Shown here one piece after another: positions 5,411 through 8,114 of a stretch of 8,114 nucleotides of DNA (positions are counted from its first letter, which is position 1; each line of letters opens with the position of its first letter). The stretch is from Bacteroidales bacterium UBA4333. GTDB taxonomy: Bacteria > Bacteroidota > Bacteroidia > Bacteroidales > Paludibacteraceae. The stretch is from positions 1 through 8,114 of the forward strand of contig DGTP01000007.1 in NCBI GenBank assembly GCA_002394335.1. The letters are read 5' to 3'. A program made the translations under genes and the position numbers. The notes under the pieces were generated by a model. The model saw only the letters and a list, made by a program, of their open reading frames with translations. It was not told the origin of the DNA and searched no databases.

Positions 5411-5450
5411 ATCAAAAGGAGATTGCCGATAGCCGAATAGTAAAGTGGAG
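5411..5450 (+). pseudogene. Short vestige of the regulator-like gene
   Basis: Bases 5418-5450 match 3921-3953 at 27 of 33 positions without a gap, and the match runs a few bases further left with a one-base gap (ATCAAAA on both sides). In the corresponding frame it reads G-D-C-R-stop-PNSKVE against GECLQPNNKVE in the regulator-like gene, so the reading frame is kept but interrupted by TAG. It is a remnant of a second copy or relative of that gene, now part of the leader of the next operon. The flanks on both sides are unrelated. Confidence 0.7.
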
Positions 5451-5471
5451 GCTCTAAAAAAATAGATTAAA

Positions 5472-5777
5472 ATGGAAGCAGAAGTATTTAATCAATTAGG
5501 TCAATTCTTTGAAACTAGAAAATTTAGTAAGAATGATCATTTAGTCGCAACTTGTTATCTAGGAATGAGAATCTGCCAAGGTTATGGAGTAATTGCAAAT
5601 GGTAAAACTTATATTTACCCTAAATTAGCAGATTTCTTAGCAGACATGAATGAAATTAGTAATATAGGTGACATGTATAATTACTTCTTACCTGCTTTAG
5701 CTGCTATAAATGCTCATAAAGCATACTGTATGTATATTGATGAAAGCACAATGAAAATATCAGCAAATAATAACTAA
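5472..5777 (+). CDS. Hypothetical protein (101 aa), first gene of a small operon
   Basis: I do not recognise this family. The protein is soluble-looking, with no signal peptide or clear membrane span. It has a probably helical N-terminus (MEAEVFNQLGQFFETRK), a middle with GYGVIANGKTYIYPKLADFL (about 38-57) that could be a beta-hairpin followed by a helix, and a Tyr/Ala-rich segment (IGDMYNYFLPALAAINAHKAYCMYI). A Bacteroidetes promoter lies 75 bp upstream of the ATG. The next gene begins 10 bp after its stop, so the two are probably co-transcribed. It is AT-rich in the same way as the toxin-antitoxin genes. A second, novel two-gene module (for example toxin-antitoxin or defence) is possible from the layout, but nothing in the sequence proves it. 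Confidence 0.7.
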   Translation: MEAEVFNQLGQFFETRKFSKNDHLVATCYLGMRICQGYGVIANGKTYIYPKLADFLADMNEISNIGDMYNYFLPALAAINAHKAYCMYIDESTMKISANNN

Positions 5778-5787
5778 TTGAAAAAAT

Positions 5788-5973
5788 ATGGAAACAAATG
5801 ATTTATTAAAAGCTATTCTTAATGAGTTAAAAGCAAGCAATGAAATGCTAAGGTTATTCTTAACTAATGGCAATTCTGCTACCGAAGATGCAATGCATTC
5901 ATATATTGCATCCATTGATCAGAAAGTTGATAGAATTGCTAATAATCTGAATAAAATAGCAGAATCTCATTAA
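5788..5973 (+). CDS. Small probable coiled-coil protein (61 aa)
   Basis: No family recognised. Two helical stretches stand out: LLKAILNELKASNEMLRLFL (6-25) with Leu/Ile spaced three to four apart, and IASIDQKVDRIANNLNKIAE (40-59) with a similar pattern, joined by a polar loop. This suggests a helical hairpin that forms oligomers or binds a partner, perhaps the product of the gene 10 bp upstream. The ATG follows an A-rich stretch, as expected for Bacteroidales. The stop is 24 bp before the terminator hairpin shared with PFOR. Confidence 0.65.
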   Translation: METNDLLKAILNELKASNEMLRLFLTNGNSATEDAMHSYIASIDQKVDRIANNLNKIAESH

Positions 5974-5997
5974 GATAACATTAGAACAAACAATACG

Positions 5998-6031
5998 AAA
6001 GAACGCGCGTACATATGTACACGCGCTCTTT
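5998..6031 (-). terminator. Terminator hairpin of the PFOR gene, possibly bidirectional
   Basis: The 17-base arms 5998-6014 and 6015-6031 are complementary apart from two positions. On the minus-strand RNA both are G-U wobbles, while on the plus strand they are A-C mismatches, so the structure has been kept for minus-strand (PFOR) transcription. It lies 20 bp past the PFOR stop. The tract after it on the minus strand is U-rich but interrupted. It may also stop the + strand operon ending at 5973. Bases 6003-6026 alternate purine and pyrimidine throughout. Confidence 0.82.
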
Positions 6032-6051
6032 CATTATTGCTGGTAATTAAA

Positions 6052-6858
6052 TTACCAAGCGGTACCCAACATTCTGAGGTAAGACTTGTAACGCCACTGT
6101 GCATTTTCCTGTGCAGCAGCAAACAACTCATCTGCCTCTTTCGGGAACTGCTTTGCTACGGAAGCGAAACGAACCTCACCCTTGAGGAAGGCTTGGAAGT
6201 TATCCCAGTTAGGCTCTTTGGAGTCGAGCGAGAACGGGTTCTTGCCTTCAGCCTCAAGCTGCGGGTTGTAACGCCAGAGGTGCCAGTAACCGCACTCAAC
6301 GGCCTTAGCCTCCTCTTCCTGGCTGTGACCCATACCGGCTTTCAGACCGTGGTTGATACACGGAGCGTAAGCGATGATGAGCGACGGTCCGGGATAAGCC
6401 TCCGCCTCGCGGATAGCCTTCAGCGTCTGCGCCTGATCTGCACCCATAGCGATCTGTGCTACATAGACATATCCGTAGGTGGTAGCAATCATACCGAGGT
6501 CTTTCTTGCGGACACGCTTACCCATAGCTGCGAACTTGGCGATAGCGCCGAGCGGCGTAGCCTTGGAAGCCTGACCACCGGTGTTGGAGTACACCTCGGT
6601 ATCGAGCACGAGGATGTTGACATCTTCGCCGGAAGCGATGACGTGGTCGAGTCCGCCGTAACCGATATCATAGGAAGCACCGTCACCGCCGACAATCCAC
6701 TGGCTGCGTTTAACGATATGGTCTTTCTCAGCGAGAATAGCCTTGCAGGTGTCGCAACCGCATTTCTCCATAGCAGCCACCATCGGCTCGTAGAGACGAT
6801 TCGTAACCTCTGCGGAGTTCTGATTCTCCAGCCACTCTTTGAACATCGCCTTGAGTTC
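6052..6858 (-). repeat. Right copy of the 807-bp direct repeat (other copy 1174-1980)
   Basis: This is the 3' third of the intact PFOR gene. The homology with the left copy ends at 6858, inside codons for DELKAM, with no change in the gene here. The downstream sequences of the two copies differ right after the stop codon, although each has a hairpin terminator 20-30 bp away. Confidence 0.92.
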
Positions 6859-8114
6859 GTCGGAGCAGTCAGCGCACTCGAGGCCTTTCTGCATAAGAGC
6901 AGCAAGACGCTCACGCAGTTTGCGGTGTGCGATCTGCATACCGAGACCGTACTCGCAGAAGTCCTCGAAGAGGGAGTTAGACCAAGCCGGACCGTGACCC
7001 TTCTCGTTCTTGGTATAAGGAGTAGAAGGCACAGAACCGGAGTAGATAGAGGTACAGCCGGTAGCGTTAGCGATGATCTCGCGGTCGCCGACGAGTTGGC
7101 TGATGAGCTTCAGATACGGTGTCTCACCGCAACCGGAGCAAGCGCCGGAGAACTCAAAGAGCGGCGTAGCGAACTGCGAGTTCTTGACGTTGGCAGCGAT
7201 GTCAACGAGGTCTTGTTTGGAAGCGACGTGCTCTACGCAGTAGTCCCAGTTGGCAGCCTCTCCGAGTTGTCCCTCAAGCGGTACCATCTGGAGCGCCTTG
7301 CCTGTTTTCGGGTTGCCCGGACATACATCGACGCAGTTGCCGCAGCCGAGGCAGTCCATAACGCCGACCTGCATACGGAAATGCATACCCTTCATAGCAG
7401 CCGGAGCCTTCATCTCACGGGTAGCCGCACCGTTGAGACCCTTGAGCTCCTCCTCGTCGAGCACGAACGGACGGATACAAGCGTGAGGACAAACGTACGC
7501 ACACTTGTTACACTCGATACAGTTGTCAGCGGTCCAAACCGGTACAAACGCCGATACGCCGCGTTTCTCGAACTTGGCGGTACCTGCAGGCCATGCGCCG
7601 TCCTCGATGCCCTTGAAAGCGGAAACAGGGAGGAGGTCACCGTCCTGACCGTTGATCGGACGAACAACTTTGGTGATGAACTCAGGCTCGTCACCATAGT
7701 CCTTAGCCGGATCAGCAGGCAGGCTCGACCATGCGGGATCGATAGCCAGCTCCTTATACTCGCCGCCACGGTCCACAGCTGCGTAGTTCTTATTAACGAC
7801 ATCCTCGCCCTTCTTGCCGTAGGACTTCACGATGAAGTGCTTCATCTCCTCAACTGCCTTCTCAACAGGGATGACAGCGGTGATACGGAAGAATGCAGAC
7901 TGGAGGATGGTGTTGGTACGGTTGCCCAAACCGATTTCCTGCGCAATCTTGGTAGCGTTGATGTAATAAACTTTAATCTTATGGTCAGCGAAGTATTTCT
8001 TCACTTTGTTCGGCAGGTTCTTAACGAGCTCGTCTCCCTCCCAGATGGTGTTCAAGAGGAACGTACCGCCGTCCTGCAGACCGCGGGTCACATCGTACAT
8101 GTGGAGGTAAGCCT
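6052..8114 (-). CDS. nifJ: Pyruvate:ferredoxin (flavodoxin) oxidoreductase, C-terminal part
   Basis: The cytoplasmic enzyme oxidises pyruvate with coenzyme A to acetyl-CoA and CO2 and reduces ferredoxin or flavodoxin, a central step in anaerobic fermentation. The gene runs off the right edge; about 686 codons of the usual ~1,180 are visible. The reading frame continues past the Met at 8100 as AYLHMYDVTRG, so that Met is internal. Counting from it: a ferredoxin-like domain with C194, C197, C200, C204 and C250, C253, C256, C260 (two 4Fe-4S clusters). Next come the proximal-cluster cysteines C321, C324, C349 and C581, spaced almost exactly as in the Desulfovibrio africanus enzyme. The thiamine-diphosphate domain has GGDGASYDIGYGG (470-482) and DTEVYSNTGGQ (500-510). 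The part seen is intact and all key residues are present, so it should be functional. Its last 269 codons including the stop are duplicated at 1174-1980. A terminator follows 20 bp after the stop. Confidence 0.97.
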   Translation of the reverse strand, partial: AYLHMYDVTRGLQDGGTFLLNTIWEGDELVKNLPNKVKKYFADHKIKVYYINATKIAQEIGLGNRTNTILQSAFFRITAVIPVEKAVEEMKHFIVKSYGKKGEDVVNKNYAAVDRGGEYKELAIDPAWSSLPADPAKDYGDEPEFITKVVRPINGQDGDLLPVSAFKGIEDGAWPAGTAKFEKRGVSAFVPVWTADNCIECNKCAYVCPHACIRPFVLDEEELKGLNGAATREMKAPAAMKGMHFRMQVGVMDCLGCGNCVDVCPGNPKTGKALQMVPLEGQLGEAANWDYCVEHVASKQDLVDIAANVKNSQFATPLFEFSGACSGCGETPYLKLISQLVGDREIIANATGCTSIYSGSVPSTPYTKNEKGHGPAWSNSLFEDFCEYGLGMQIAHRKLRERLAALMQKGLECADCSDELKAMFKEWLENQNSAEVTNRLYEPMVAAMEKCGCDTCKAILAEKDHIVKRSQWIVGGDGASYDIGYGGLDHVIASGEDVNILVLDTEVYSNTGGQASKATPLGAIAKFAAMGKRVRKKDLGMIATTYGYVYVAQIAMGADQAQTLKAIREAEAYPGPSLIIAYAPCINHGLKAGMGHSQEEEAKAVECGYWHLWRYNPQLEAEGKNPFSLDSKEPNWDNFQAFLKGEVRFASVAKQFPKEADELFAAAQENAQWRYKSYLRMLGTAW

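Noticed and set aside
1981..6051. Insertion sequence or integrase-driven element
   Set aside because: No transposase, recombinase, terminal inverted repeats or short target duplications were found; only the PFOR direct repeats delimit the region.
1..8114. tRNA, rRNA, CRISPR array or riboswitch
   Set aside because: No cloverleaf, rRNA-like stretch, regularly spaced repeats or known aptamer sequence could be recognised on either strand.

Overview
The window looks like a chromosomal segment of a Bacteroidales bacterium. Three promoters carry the Bacteroidetes signature (TTTG, 20-bp spacer, TATCTTTG). Most genes lack a Shine-Dalgarno sequence. The gene content is a single-chain pyruvate:ferredoxin oxidoreductase (PFOR), a BspA-type leucine-rich-repeat protein and a tiny lipoprotein. 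Genus cannot be fixed from the sequence.

Layout. Positions 1-900 (+ strand, GC-rich) hold the tail of one small basic protein, a full-length paralogue of it, and a 67-residue lipoprotein closed by a strong terminator. Positions 900-1117 are a gene-free, hairpin-rich spacer. Positions 1174-1980 (- strand) are a broken second copy of the last 268 codons of the PFOR gene with its own terminator. Positions 1981-2709 hold a promoter, a repeat-containing leader and a third member of the small basic family, still GC-rich. From about 2710 to 5990 base composition drops to visibly AT-rich. This stretch holds two + strand transcription units. The first has a promoter, a Panacea/DUF4065 antitoxin, an overlapping putative toxin, a frameshifted regulator-like gene, a BspA-like LRR protein whose start overlaps the previous stop, and a terminator. 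The second has a promoter, a short vestige of the same regulator-like gene, and two small genes of unknown function. Positions 6052-8114 (- strand) are the C-terminal part of an apparently intact PFOR gene running off the right edge.

How it fits together. The PFOR fragment and the PFOR 3' end are the same length (807 bp, no indels), lie in the same orientation, and bracket 4,071 bp. This is the outcome expected if a circular DNA carrying a related PFOR 3' end integrated by single crossover, or if an element restored the 3' end of its target gene. No integrase or transposase is visible. The bracketed DNA behaves like cargo: toxin-antitoxin genes, a secreted adhesin-like protein, unknown small genes, and decayed regulator sequence. 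The most unusual points are the PFOR duplication, the tight TA-regulator-LRR gene string, the regulator vestige in the leader of the next operon, and the three-member small-protein family with a fixed N-terminal motif.
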